DNA of 15,159 nucleotides from positions 1 to 15,159 of the forward strand of contig JAUZEM010000501.1 of the NCBI GenBank assembly GCA_030839005.1, written 5' to 3'. Every line of letters begins with the position of its first letter. Within the stretch, counting starts at the first letter, position 1. A program made the translations under genes and the position numbers. The DNA is from Actinomycetota bacterium. Its GTDB lineage: Bacteria; Actinomycetota; Acidimicrobiia; IMCC26256; PALSA-610. The notes beneath the pieces are model-generated. The model had not been told where the DNA came from and did no database searches. It worked only from the letters and a program-made list of their open reading frames with translations. Shown piece after piece: positions 1 to 7,105 of this stretch.

Positions 1-19
1 ACCGCGTCGGCGGCGAGGA

Positions 20-502
20 CTAATCCAGCTCGGCGAGCACCTCTCCGATGATCTTCGTCGCCTCGTGCGCGGGGAGCGGATCGCCGCCCTCGGCCGCGGC
101 GACCTCTGCTGCGAAATCCTCGACTGCGTGCACACCGCCGACGAGAACGTGGCGCAACGCTTGTGCGCTCGCTTCCGGATCGTCGAGCGCCGCCACTGCC
201 GGCGCGACTGCGTGATCCGGCGAGGTCGCCACCGCGTGAATAAGGGCCATGGCTTCCTGCCGGCCCGTCGCGGTCGACACGACCGGTGCCCGATCGGGAT
301 TCTGCTGGAGATCCCACTCGGCCAGCGCCTCGTCGTAGCCACCTTCGCCCGGGTGGAGCACCCGCGTCGTGGGAGCCGCATTCGTCGTCTGCGACTCGCC
401 ATCGCCACCGGACGAGCCGTCCGCAGCGTCATCGGTCTCGTGGTGCCGGGCCTGCTGCACGGGAACGACGAGTGTGCCATCGGCGTTTCGAACGATGTCC
501 AT
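20..502 (-). CDS. Acidic hypothetical protein, 160 aa
   Basis: I do not recognise this protein. The first ~20 residues look structured (MDIVRNADGTLVVPV). Residues ~20-50 are a low-complexity stretch rich in Asp, Gly, Ser and Thr, probably disordered. The C-terminal two thirds are rich in Ala, Glu and Asp and look helical. There is no signal peptide, membrane helix or cysteine, so it is probably a soluble cytoplasmic protein. The ATG start is supported by a strong Shine-Dalgarno GAAGGAG seven bases upstream. It lies in the same orientation as the OsmC gene, with 88 bases between them, so co-transcription is possible. It could be a small regulatory or scaffold protein, but nothing in the sequence decides this. 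Confidence 0.6.
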   Translation of the reverse strand: MDIVRNADGTLVVPVQQARHHETDDAADGSSGGDGESQTTNAAPTTRVLHPGEGGYDEALAEWDLQQNPDRAPVVSTATGRQEAMALIHAVATSPDHAVAPAVAALDDPEASAQALRHVLVGGVHAVEDFAAEVAAAEGGDPLPAHEATKIIGEVLAELD

Positions 503-509
503 GGGTGTT

Positions 510-516
510 CTCCTTC
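510..516 (-). promoter_or_regulatory. Shine-Dalgarno of the 160-aa hypothetical gene
   Basis: On the minus strand this reads GAAGGAG, an almost complete anti-16S match, seven bases before the ATG at 502. It fixes the start of a gene that has no recognisable family to guide the choice. Confidence 0.7.
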
Positions 517-590
517 GTGGACGCCTGCGACCTTTCTACCCAGGCCGGTCGGCTTCGCGGTCGGCTTCGACGTCGCCCTCGCGATTCCGA

Positions 591-1091
591 TCAGCTTCGC
601 GCCAGCGACAACTCCGGCGTGTGGGCAAGGGTCTGGAGCACTACGCAGTACCGCTCGGTCGCGGCGACGAGCGCATCGAGATCCGCCGCGGTCGCATCCG
701 ATTCGAGCTCGAAACTGAGGCGGATTGATCGAAACCCAACGGGAGCGGAGCGATCGACACCCAAGGTACCGCGGAAGTCGAGATCGCCTTCGGCTCGCAC
801 GGTGCCCGTGACCTCGATGCCGCGGTTCGTGGCGACCGACCGCAGCGTGACGCCGGCGCAGGCGACCAGCGCCTGGAGGAGCATGTCGCCGGAGCACGCG
901 AACGCGCCATCACCGCCGGTGGCGGGATGGAGACCGGCCTCGACGAGCGCGCGACCCGTTTGCACCGAGCAACTGACGCCGCTGTCGGCGAGCGAGCCTT
1001 CGGCATGCAACGTGATCACGGCAGTTGCCGGCTCCGCGCGGTAACGCTCCTTCAACGGAACCTGCCGTTGCCGAAGTTCGTCACGGTCCAT
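591..1091 (-). CDS. OsmC/Ohr-family redox protein
   Basis: This 166-residue protein has the size and layout of the OsmC/Ohr superfamily, thiol-dependent (hydro)peroxidases that act as cytoplasmic dimers. The two family cysteines are visible. C78 lies in the helix motif LLQALVACAG (peroxidatic position) and C149 lies in ERYCVVLQ (resolving position). Two further cysteines, C41 and C66, are not family hallmarks. The sequence resembles general OsmC-like proteins more than organic-hydroperoxide-specific Ohr; the true substrate is unknown. The ATG is supported by GGGAGG six bases upstream. The gene is divergent from the first Nei glycosylase. Pairing a peroxide-detoxifying protein with an oxidised-base repair enzyme is suggestive of a shared oxidative-stress theme, but that is inference. 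Confidence 0.85.
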   Translation of the reverse strand: MDRDELRQRQVPLKERYRAEPATAVITLHAEGSLADSGVSCSVQTGRALVEAGLHPATGGDGAFACSGDMLLQALVACAGVTLRSVATNRGIEVTGTVRAEGDLDFRGTLGVDRSAPVGFRSIRLSFELESDATAADLDALVAATERYCVVLQTLAHTPELSLARS

Positions 1092-1097
1092 CGTCTA

Positions 1098-1103
1098 CCT
1101 CCC
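1098..1103 (-). promoter_or_regulatory. Shine-Dalgarno of the OsmC-family gene
   Basis: GGGAGG on the minus strand, six bases before the ATG at 1091. The 65-base gap between this start and the divergent Nei start at 1157 must hold both promoters; no convincing -10/-35 pair was recognised for either. Confidence 0.6.
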
Positions 1104-1119
1104 GATGCGGCCCGCCGGC

Positions 1120-1944
1120 GTGACCTATCAGTGTGACATGTAGCACGATGGTGGACGTGCCCGAAGGCGACACGATCTTCCGCGCGGCAACCCGACTGCG
1201 CAGCGCGCTCGTCGGCAAACGTCTCGTCGAGGTCGAGGTGCGGCGCGATCCTCGCGGCCGACGCGGACCGGAACCGGGCACGGAAGTCACCGCGGTCGAG
1301 GCGGCGGGCAAGCACCTCCTCGTACATTTCGCCGACGGTCACGTGCTGCACACGCACATGCAGATGACCGGAGCGTGGCATGTCTACCGATCCGGCGAGC
1401 GTTGGCGCCGGTCCGGCAACAGTGCCCGGGCCATCGTGCGAGTCGACGACGGGACGACCGCGGTCTGCTTCGCGGCGCCGATCGTCGAGCTGCGCCGCGA
1501 ACATGACGGGCGCGACCGTCCTACACGCGCGTCCCGGATGCTCGAGCGTCTCGGTCCCGACCTCTGCGACTCCGGGATCGACGTCGAGGCAGTTTTGGCT
1601 CGGCTCGCGTCGCTCGAACCGGACACCGAGCTCGCCACCGCACTCCTCGACCAACGGGTCGCGGCCGGGATCGGCAACGTTTTCAAGTCGGAGATCTGCT
1701 GGGCGGAGCGCATCTTTCCGTTCACGGCCATCGCCGAGCTCGATGTTCCGACCCGGCGGCGCATCTACGAGACCGCGCACCTCCAGCTCACGAGCAACCT
1801 CACCACAGGTCGCCGCACCACCTACAGAGGCGGGCTCGCGGTCTACGCGAGATCGGGCCGACGCTGCCCGCGCTGCGGCGAAACAATTCTGAGCCGGCGC
1901 GACCGGGCCGCACGCTCCACCTACTGGTGCCCCCGTTGCCAACC
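1120..1944 (+). repeat. Direct repeat copy A (duplicated Nei gene plus ~37 bp upstream)
   Basis: Homologous to 9446-10270 with a constant offset of 8326 bases from end to end, so there is no net insertion or deletion. Similarity begins around GTGACC/GTGGTC and ATCAG upstream of the start. It includes a shared TGTAGCACGATG just before the start codon and stops after the last zinc-finger cysteine codons (CGTTGCCAACC). By eye, roughly nine bases in ten match in the first 230 coding bases. No terminal inverted repeats or target-site duplications are visible at the edges. Confidence 0.85.
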
Positions 1945-1993
1945 CGACGGGAAGATGGCGAGCGCTCGAGCGGTTCCGTCTCGAGATGACTGA
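1157..1993 (+). CDS. Nei2-type DNA glycosylase/AP lyase (Fpg/Nei family), copy A
   Basis: A base-excision-repair enzyme of 278 residues that would remove oxidised bases and nick the abasic strand. With GTG 1157 as start, mature Pro2 is the Schiff-base nucleophile and Glu3 follows (PEGDTIFRAA). The family lysine is in AAGKHLLV, the helix-two-turn-helix motif is GIGNVFKSE, and the C-terminal zinc finger is C-x2-C-x17-C-x2-C (CPRC...CPRC). In-frame upstream starts (1133, 1148, 1151) would bury the catalytic proline, so they are unlikely. The PEGDT form resembles actinobacterial Nei2 more than Fpg or E. coli Nei; exact lesion preference is unknown. The last eight bases overlap the LLM oxidoreductase, implying co-transcription. 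A near-identical paralogue lies at 9483-10307. After the zinc finger this copy has a unique 15-residue tail. Confidence 0.93.
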   Translation: MPEGDTIFRAATRLRSALVGKRLVEVEVRRDPRGRRGPEPGTEVTAVEAAGKHLLVHFADGHVLHTHMQMTGAWHVYRSGERWRRSGNSARAIVRVDDGTTAVCFAAPIVELRREHDGRDRPTRASRMLERLGPDLCDSGIDVEAVLARLASLEPDTELATALLDQRVAAGIGNVFKSEICWAERIFPFTAIAELDVPTRRRIYETAHLQLTSNLTTGRRTTYRGGLAVYARSGRRCPRCGETILSRRDRAARSTYWCPRCQPDGKMASARAVPSRDD

Positions 1994-3023
1994 ACCCGCG
2001 CCGATGCGGCGTCCCGCACTCTCGGTGCTCGACCTGGTTCCTGTTGGCGATGGAGCGACGCCGGCCGCGGCGCTCGCCGGCTCGGTCGACTTGGCTCGGC
2101 TCGCCGAACGCCTCGGGTATCGACGTTTGTGGGTCGCTGAGCACCACAACATGCCCGGAATCGCGAGCTCCTCTCCGGCTGTTCTCATCGCGCATCTTGC
2201 GGCGTCGACGCAGACGATCCGTGTCGGCGCGGGCGGCGTGATGCTTCCCAATCACGCCTCGCTCGTCGTCGCCGAGCAATTCGGGATGCTGGAGGCCCTG
2301 CATCCCGGTCGCATCGATCTCGGGATCGGGCGCGCGCCCGGTACCGACCCTGTCACCGCCGCAGCCTTGCGGCGCAGCCCGTCTCTCGCGGCCGACGAGT
2401 TTCCCGAGCAGTTACGCGACCTGTTCTTGTTCTTCGAAGGCGCGCATCCACAGATCACCGCCGTGCCGGGTCGCGGCTACCGCCCCGCGATGTGGATGCT
2501 CGGCTCGAGCGATTTCAGCGCTCGGGTTGCCGGCGCGCTCGGCTTGCCGTTCTCGTTCGCGCACCACTTCGCGCCACACCACACGATCGCGGCGCTCGAC
2601 ATCTACCGAGAGACGTTTCGTCCGTCGAGTGAGCTCGAGCGGCCGTACACGATGATCGGCGTCCCCGTTGTTTGTGCCGAAACGGACGAGCGAGCGCGAT
2701 GGCTCTCGGGTTCGAGCGCGCTTTCCTTCGTCCGTCTTCGCCAGGGCCGGCCGACGCAGCTCCCAACGCCTGAAGAAGCCGCTGAATACGTGTTCACGCC
2801 GATGGAACGCGACATCGTCCGGCGTTGGACCGCGCCGCTCATCCGCGGTGAGCCCGACCACGTGCGTACGGAGCTCAGAGCACTCGCAGAACGCACCGGC
2901 GCGGACGAGTTGATGATCACGACGATGATTCATGGCCCCGCCGACCGGCTCAGGTCATACGCGCTGCTCGCCGAGACGTGGAACCTCTTGTCGGCCTCCC
3001 CCGGAGTCCCTGACGCCGCGTAG
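1986..3023 (+). CDS. LLM-class flavin-dependent oxidoreductase
   Basis: 345 residues, the usual length for single-component members of the bacterial luciferase-like monooxygenase superfamily, which use reduced FMN or F420 on a TIM-barrel fold. Recognisable segments are LAERLGYRRLWVAEHH (~39-54), SSPAVLIAHLAASTQTIRVG (~62-81) and the GVMLPNHASLVVAEQFGMLEALHPGRIDLGIGR region (~84-116). This layout matches the MsnO8/YtoP-like subgroup. It starts with an ATG inside the end of the Nei gene (8-base overlap); an in-frame ATG at 2004 is an alternative. Substrate and cofactor cannot be read from the sequence. Its 3' end converges with and overlaps the TrmL gene by 69 bases. It may belong functionally to the catabolic block downstream, but it is coupled to the DNA repair gene. 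Confidence 0.88.
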   Translation: MTEPAPMRRPALSVLDLVPVGDGATPAAALAGSVDLARLAERLGYRRLWVAEHHNMPGIASSSPAVLIAHLAASTQTIRVGAGGVMLPNHASLVVAEQFGMLEALHPGRIDLGIGRAPGTDPVTAAALRRSPSLAADEFPEQLRDLFLFFEGAHPQITAVPGRGYRPAMWMLGSSDFSARVAGALGLPFSFAHHFAPHHTIAALDIYRETFRPSSELERPYTMIGVPVVCAETDERARWLSGSSALSFVRLRQGRPTQLPTPEEAAEYVFTPMERDIVRRWTAPLIRGEPDHVRTELRALAERTGADELMITTMIHGPADRLRSYALLAETWNLLSASPGVPDAA

Positions 3024-3536
3024 GCCAGCGGTGCGCAGCGATTCTTCGAACGTTCCCGTCGCGGAGCCTACGAAGTCGCGTTGACGCCAAGCCTCGTACA
3101 AAACGACGCTCACGGCATTCGCGAGATTCAGGCTGCGATTCGACGGACGCATCGGAATGTGCAGGCGATGTTCAGGCGAGAACTCGGCGAGGAGCACCTC
3201 GCCGAGCCCCGCCGCTTCGCAGCCGAACGTGACGACGTCGCCCACTCGGAAGTCGACATCGTCGTAGCGACGATGGGGAGCGCGCGTAGTCGTGGCAAAC
3301 CAGCGCCGTTCAATACCGAGGGCGGCCCGGCAGCCGTCCCATGTGTCCCACACCTGTGTGTCGACGAGCTCGTGATAATCGAGTCCACCCCGGCGCAGCG
3401 CGGCGTCGTCGAGCGCGAACCCGAGCGGTCGCACAAGGTGAAGCCGGGCGCCGACGTTCGCGCACAGCCGGACGATATTGCCGGTGTTCGTGGCGATCTG
3501 CGGTTCAACCAGCACGACCTCGAGCACGGGCACCAT
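2955..3536 (-). CDS. trmL: TrmL-type tRNA (cytidine/uridine-34) 2'-O-methyltransferase
   Basis: A SPOUT-fold (SpoU/TrmH) methyltransferase. The closest family is TrmL, which 2'-O-methylates the wobble base of certain leucine tRNAs using SAM. Motif 1 is NTGNIVRLCAN (~17-27), motif 2 is FGCEAAGL (~104-111; the family usually has FGPE.xGLP, so the Pro to Cys change is unusual), and motif 3 is IPMRPSNRSLNLANAVSVVLYE (~127-148). I chose ATG 3536 because the family begins just before VLEVVLVEP; ATG 3548 is possible. Starts at 3590 or 3689 would run into the divergent amidohydrolase. The core ends near residue 155. A ~38-residue Gly/Arg-rich tail follows and its last 22 codons lie inside the convergent LLM gene. 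No clear Shine-Dalgarno was seen. Confidence 0.88.
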   Translation of the reverse strand: MVPVLEVVLVEPQIATNTGNIVRLCANVGARLHLVRPLGFALDDAALRRGGLDYHELVDTQVWDTWDGCRAALGIERRWFATTTRAPHRRYDDVDFRVGDVVTFGCEAAGLGEVLLAEFSPEHRLHIPMRPSNRSLNLANAVSVVLYEAWRQRDFVGSATGTFEESLRTAGLRGVRDSGGGRQEVPRLGEQRV

Positions 3537-3588
3537 TGTGCCGCGCATCGGTTGACGACGAGGGGCGGGAGCACGAGGCTTCACGCCC

Positions 3589-4707
3589 ATGACCGCTGAT
3601 CTCTCCGTCGTGGACGCCGACGGCCATCTGTGTGAGCCCGCTCGATTGTGGGAGGACAACCTCCCACCGCGCTGGCGCGAGCAGGGCATCCGGCTGCGCT
3701 GGAACGAGCAGACGGGCTACGACGAGTGCCTGGTCGAGGAGCGCATGGCAACCGACCGCGGTCTCGTCGGGCTCGGCAACGCCGGTGAATCGTTCGACGA
3801 GTTCGGGCGCGGCCGCCACTACGAAGACCTGAACCCCGCCGGCTTCGACGCGCGCGAACGCGTCAAGGTGCTCGACGCCGAAGGCATCGATGTCGCGGTG
3901 ATGTATCCCGGTCTCGGTTTGAAGCTCGGCGCCATCCGAGACACGGACCTCGCAGTCGAGTCGTGCAAGGTGTACAACGACTGGCTTGCCGAGTGGTGCG
4001 CGCAGTCTCCCGATCGACTCGTGGGGGTCGGAGCGTTGCCGCTGCAGGACCCGAAGCGCGCCGCCGTCGAGGCCCGCCGCATCGCGCAACTGGGGCTGAA
4101 GGCCGGGTTCGCGCGGCCGAACGCGTACAACGACCGACCGTTGCATCACCGCGCGTATACGCCCGTTTGGGAGGCGTTGTCGGACACGGGTCTTCCGATC
4201 GCGTTCCATCCGGCCGGCCTTTCCGACATGCCGGGCGCGTCGCGGGCGCTCGGAGGCCTGATGGCGCCGGGCACGCACCACGCGTTGATCCTGCTCATCG
4301 ACCAGCAGATGACGTTGTCGAACCTCGTGTACGGCGGCGTGCTCGAACGGTTTCCCGAGCTGAAGGTGATCGTGCTCGAGTGCGGCGGCGGATGGATCGC
4401 GCACTGGATGGACCGGCTCGACGAGTTTCTCGAGAGCTACGGCTGGGCGACTCCCGCCCTTTCATTGACTCCCCGCGAGTACTTCCAACGCCAATGCTGG
4501 GTCAGCTTCGATCCTGGTGAGCGAACGGCGCCGCTGCTGTGGCCGCTGATCGGTGCCGATCGCATCACGTGGGCGTCCGACTTCCCGCACTCCGACGCAA
4601 AGTATCCCGGTGTTGTCGACGAGCTGCGCGAATACACCGAGGGAATGGACGAGGACGCCCGCGCCGGCCTCTTCGGTCTCAACGCCGCCGCGATGTACTC
4701 GTTGTGA
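3589..4707 (+). CDS. Amidohydrolase family protein (PF04909 type), first copy
   Basis: 372 residues of the amidohydrolase-2 group, TIM-barrel metal enzymes that include ACMSD- and resorcylate-type decarboxylases and hydrolases. The N-terminal metal motif is D9-A-D11-G-H13, the D-x-D-x-H variant rather than H-x-H. Further likely site residues are H207 (IAFHPAG), E264/H272 (LECGGGWIAHW) and D331/H334 (ASDFPHSD). A cytoplasmic enzyme is expected; there is no signal peptide. The ATG follows a weak purine stretch, 52 bases from the divergent TrmL start. The stop overlaps the GTG of the next gene (GTGA), so the two are translationally coupled. The substrate is unknown. The ring-cleavage genes downstream make decarboxylation or hydrolysis of an aromatic or ring-derived compound plausible, but this is inference. 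Confidence 0.85.
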   Translation: MTADLSVVDADGHLCEPARLWEDNLPPRWREQGIRLRWNEQTGYDECLVEERMATDRGLVGLGNAGESFDEFGRGRHYEDLNPAGFDARERVKVLDAEGIDVAVMYPGLGLKLGAIRDTDLAVESCKVYNDWLAEWCAQSPDRLVGVGALPLQDPKRAAVEARRIAQLGLKAGFARPNAYNDRPLHHRAYTPVWEALSDTGLPIAFHPAGLSDMPGASRALGGLMAPGTHHALILLIDQQMTLSNLVYGGVLERFPELKVIVLECGGGWIAHWMDRLDEFLESYGWATPALSLTPREYFQRQCWVSFDPGERTAPLLWPLIGADRITWASDFPHSDAKYPGVVDELREYTEGMDEDARAGLFGLNAAAMYSL

Positions 4708-6404
4708 GCACGGATCTCGATCTCGTGGTGACCGGCGGCACGGTCGTCGACGGTACCGGCGCGCCCGCGCGCACGGCCGACGTCGCGATCGCCGACGGCC
4801 GGGTCGTCGAGGTCGGACAGGTCGACACAAGCGCCGCTCGCGAGCGCATCGAGGCCGACGGTCTGCTGGTCACGCCCGGGTTCGTGGACATCCACACGCA
4901 CTACGACGCGCAATTGCACTGGGACCCGACCGCCTCTCCGGCGTCGTGGCACGGCGTCACCACTGTGATGACCGGCAACTGTGGCTTCACGCTCGCGCCC
5001 AGCAAGCCGGACGATCTCGAGTGGCTGTTGCTCATGTTGTCGCGGGTCGAAGGCATGAGCGCCGACGCGTTGCGCGCCGGCGTCCCCTTCCACGGCGGGA
5101 CGCTCGGGGAGTTCCTCGCCGGCCTCGATGGCCGGCTCGGGGTCAATGTCGGCACGAACGTCGGGCATTGCGCCGTGCGCCGGTACGTGATGGGCGACGA
5201 AGCCTCGGAGCGAGCCGCGACCGACGACGAGATCGCGCAAATGTGCCGGTTGGTGCGCTCGGCTCTCGATGAAGGCGCGATCGGCTTTACGTCGAGCCAG
5301 TTGGAGCTGCACGTCGCGCACGACGGGCGAGGCGTTCCGAGCAACCATGCGCGTCCCGACGAGCTCATCGCGCTGGCTGCCGTACTGCGGGACGTCGGCC
5401 GGGGCTCGATCGAGTTCATCCCGCGCACGTTTCTCACTGGGTATGACGAGGCCGACCGTGAGCTCGTGCTGGCTATGGCACGCGTGTCGGGGCGGCCCGT
5501 GCATCTGAATACGCTGACGTTGCTTCCTCACGCGCCCGACGGCTGGTCACGAAGCCTCGAGTTCGCGCGCGCGGCATCCGACGTCGGTCTCGAGGTCCAT
5601 CCGATGTTCGCGACGAACCGGCAGGGTGCGCACTTCTCGCTCGATTCGACATTCTTGTTCGACGAGATGCCGTCGTTCCGCGACACGCTGACCTTGCCCG
5701 AGCCCCGTCGCTCACAGCGGTTACGCGATCCAGCTGTGCGCGAGCAGATGCGCAAGGAGATCGCGGACCCGAAGGGTCGTTCGTTCGTGTTCGTTTGGCA
5801 GGTTGTCGCCGTCGAGACCGTCCACCGCACCGAGCACGAAGGCTTCGTCGATCGCACCGTGTGGGACATCGCCGAGGAACAGGGCAAGGATCCGCTCGAC
5901 GCGTTTCTCGACCTGTCGCTGGCCGACGATCTGCAGATGCAGTTCGTGCTTGCGGCGCCACCCAACAGGAAGCGCCGGGCCGTGACCGAAGCACTAATCA
6001 AGTCGCCCCTCGTCATGGCCGGTAGCTCCGACGGCGGCGCGCACCTGCTCTCGTTCTGCGGCGCCGATTTCACGACCCGACTCATCAGCGAGTGGACACC
6101 CGACGTGCTGTCGATCGAGGACGCGATCGCGCGCCTCACATCGATCCCCGCGCGGGCGTACGGCGTCGCCGATCGGGGAACGCTCCAAGTCGGAAAAGCC
6201 GCCGACGTGCTGCTCATCGATCACGAGCATCTGTCGGCCGGCGAAACGCCGCGCTACGTGCGCGACTTCCCCGCCGGGAGCGGCCGCTACGTCGTGGACG
6301 CGACGGGATACCACTCGGTGATCGTCAACGGCCGGACACTGTTGCGCGATGGCGCCGATACCGGGCAGCGCCCCGGAGTCGTACTCAGATCGCAAGGCAA
6401 ATGA
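4704..6404 (+). CDS. N-acyl-D-amino-acid deacylase-like amidohydrolase
   Basis: 566 residues with the layout of the D-aminoacylase group (COG3653-like). It opens with a small beta domain (DLVVTGGTVVDGTG), followed by the metal motif DIHTHYD (H64, H66) and then TGNCGF with C93, the cysteine metal ligand typical of D-aminoacylases. A late SSDGGAH segment provides the likely catalytic Asp. Characterised members hydrolyse N-acyl-D-amino acids to the D-amino acid and a carboxylate. Many uncharacterised relatives act on other cyclic or linear amides, so the substrate is open. GTG 4704 is chosen because it overlaps the previous stop and places the beta-domain start correctly; in-frame codons back to 4539 do not resemble the family. 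Its end lies ten bases before the TetR operators. Confidence 0.87.
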   Translation: MSTDLDLVVTGGTVVDGTGAPARTADVAIADGRVVEVGQVDTSAARERIEADGLLVTPGFVDIHTHYDAQLHWDPTASPASWHGVTTVMTGNCGFTLAPSKPDDLEWLLLMLSRVEGMSADALRAGVPFHGGTLGEFLAGLDGRLGVNVGTNVGHCAVRRYVMGDEASERAATDDEIAQMCRLVRSALDEGAIGFTSSQLELHVAHDGRGVPSNHARPDELIALAAVLRDVGRGSIEFIPRTFLTGYDEADRELVLAMARVSGRPVHLNTLTLLPHAPDGWSRSLEFARAASDVGLEVHPMFATNRQGAHFSLDSTFLFDEMPSFRDTLTLPEPRRSQRLRDPAVREQMRKEIADPKGRSFVFVWQVVAVETVHRTEHEGFVDRTVWDIAEEQGKDPLDAFLDLSLADDLQMQFVLAAPPNRKRRAVTEALIKSPLVMAGSSDGGAHLLSFCGADFTTRLISEWTPDVLSIEDAIARLTSIPARAYGVADRGTLQVGKAADVLLIDHEHLSAGETPRYVRDFPAGSGRYVVDATGYHSVIVNGRTLLRDGADTGQRPGVVLRSQGK

Positions 6405-6413
6405 CGATCGGTG

Positions 6414-6429
6414 CTTATCGTGCGATCAA
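6414..6429. promoter_or_regulatory. Candidate TetR operator O1
   Basis: CTTATCGTGCGATCAA contains a perfect ATCG-NN-CGAT palindrome (6417-6426). It matches the reverse complement of O2 (6446-6461) at 13 of 16 positions. The two centres are exactly 32 bp apart, about three helical turns, so a dimer on each site would sit on the same DNA face. O1 lies upstream of the -35 element. Confidence 0.65.
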
Positions 6430-6434
6430 CCGAC

Positions 6435-6463
6435 TTGCCATTTACCTGATCGAGCGATAAGAT
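6435..6463 (+). promoter_or_regulatory. Leaderless promoter of the TetR operon
   Basis: TTGCCA (6435-6440) and TAAGAT (6458-6463) are separated by 17 bases, a near-consensus housekeeping-sigma promoter. The -10 ends six bases before the GTG at 6470, so transcription should start at or within a base of the start codon, giving a leaderless mRNA. There is no Shine-Dalgarno before that GTG, which agrees with this reading. The -10 overlaps operator O2 and the -35 lies between the two operators, so bound repressor would block RNA polymerase. Confidence 0.7.
6446..6461. promoter_or_regulatory. Candidate TetR operator O2, overlapping the -10
   Basis: CTGATCGAGCGATAAG is a 16-base imperfect palindrome (CT-ATCG-CGAT-AG symmetric positions) with the same ATCG-NN-CGAT core as O1 (6449-6458). 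It covers the first four bases of the -10 hexamer TAAGAT, the usual place for a TetR repressor to act on its own gene. Confidence 0.68.
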
Positions 6464-6469
6464 TCGTTC

Positions 6470-7105
6470 GTGTCCGCAGTTGTATCCCGACCGGCCGGCC
6501 TCGAGACCCGGCGTGCGATTCTCGACGCGGCGTTGGATCTGTTCTCGAAACGCAGCTTCGACGGCGCATCGACTCGGGCCATTGCCGAGCTCGCCGGGGT
6601 CACCCAGCCGTTGCTCAACTACCACTTCGCCGGCAAGGAGGAGTTGTGGCGCGCCGCGGTCGACGATCTGTTCGAACGGTTCCGCACCTCTATGCAGCGG
6701 CGGCTGTCCGGTCTGCGCGGCGTCGACGAGGTCACGATCGCGAAGCTGATGGTGCGTCACTTCGTCGAGTTCTCCGCGGCGAACCCGCAGCTGTACCGCA
6801 TCATCATGCAGGAGAGCAAACGTGCGGGTGGTCGCCTCGACTGGATGGTCGAAACGCACGTGCGGCCGATGTACGAGAACGCGGTCGCGATGTTCGAACG
6901 TCTCGCCGCGCGCGGCAAGCTCGCGCCGGTCGCACCCGCACATCTCTATTACCTGCTCACCGGCGCGGGCGCCAGCGTGTTCGTCATGGCCCCGGAATGT
7001 CAGCGGCTGACCGGCGTGGATCCGTTCGCACCCGAGTTCGTGGCGGCGCACGCGGACCTGGTGGTCGACCTGTTGATCCGCGCCACCACAGAGGAGTCGG
7101 CATGA
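6470..7105 (+). CDS. TetR/AcrR-family transcriptional regulator
   Basis: 211 residues, typical TetR length. The N-terminal DNA-binding domain is clear: RRAILDAALDLFSKRSFDGAST (14-35) leads into the helix-turn-helix TRAIAELAGVTQPLLNYHFAGKEELW (35-60). The recognition helix ends in the characteristic YHF and is followed by KEELW. The rest is an all-helical ligand and dimerisation domain of unknown inducer. Translation probably begins at GTG 6470 on a leaderless transcript. Two ATCG-NN-CGAT palindromes flank and overlap the promoter, so autorepression is likely. The stop overlaps the ATG of the PPOX-class gene (ATGA), so the regulator heads the operon it probably controls. The inducer is presumably an aromatic or acyl intermediate handled by the downstream enzymes; that is inference. 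Confidence 0.92.
   Translation: MSAVVSRPAGLETRRAILDAALDLFSKRSFDGASTRAIAELAGVTQPLLNYHFAGKEELWRAAVDDLFERFRTSMQRRLSGLRGVDEVTIAKLMVRHFVEFSAANPQLYRIIMQESKRAGGRLDWMVETHVRPMYENAVAMFERLAARGKLAPVAPAHLYYLLTGAGASVFVMAPECQRLTGVDPFAPEFVAAHADLVVDLLIRATTEESA

Noticed and set aside
65..718. Plus-strand open frame opposite the 160-aa and OsmC genes
   Set aside because: Arg- and Pro-rich composition, no ribosome site, and it crosses two better-supported genes on the other strand.
1052..2251. Long minus-strand open frame (399 codons) over the OsmC start, Nei copy A and the LLM gene start
   Set aside because: It is antisense to genes with complete catalytic motifs, is Arg/Ala/Pro-rich with no family motifs, and a similar antisense frame recurs over Nei copy B simply because the sequence is duplicated. 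High GC leaves such shadows open.
3537..3689. Longer N-terminus for TrmL from starts at 3590 or 3689
   Set aside because: The SPOUT domain begins right after the 3536 start; the extra residues are low-complexity and would be encoded opposite the amidohydrolase N-terminus.
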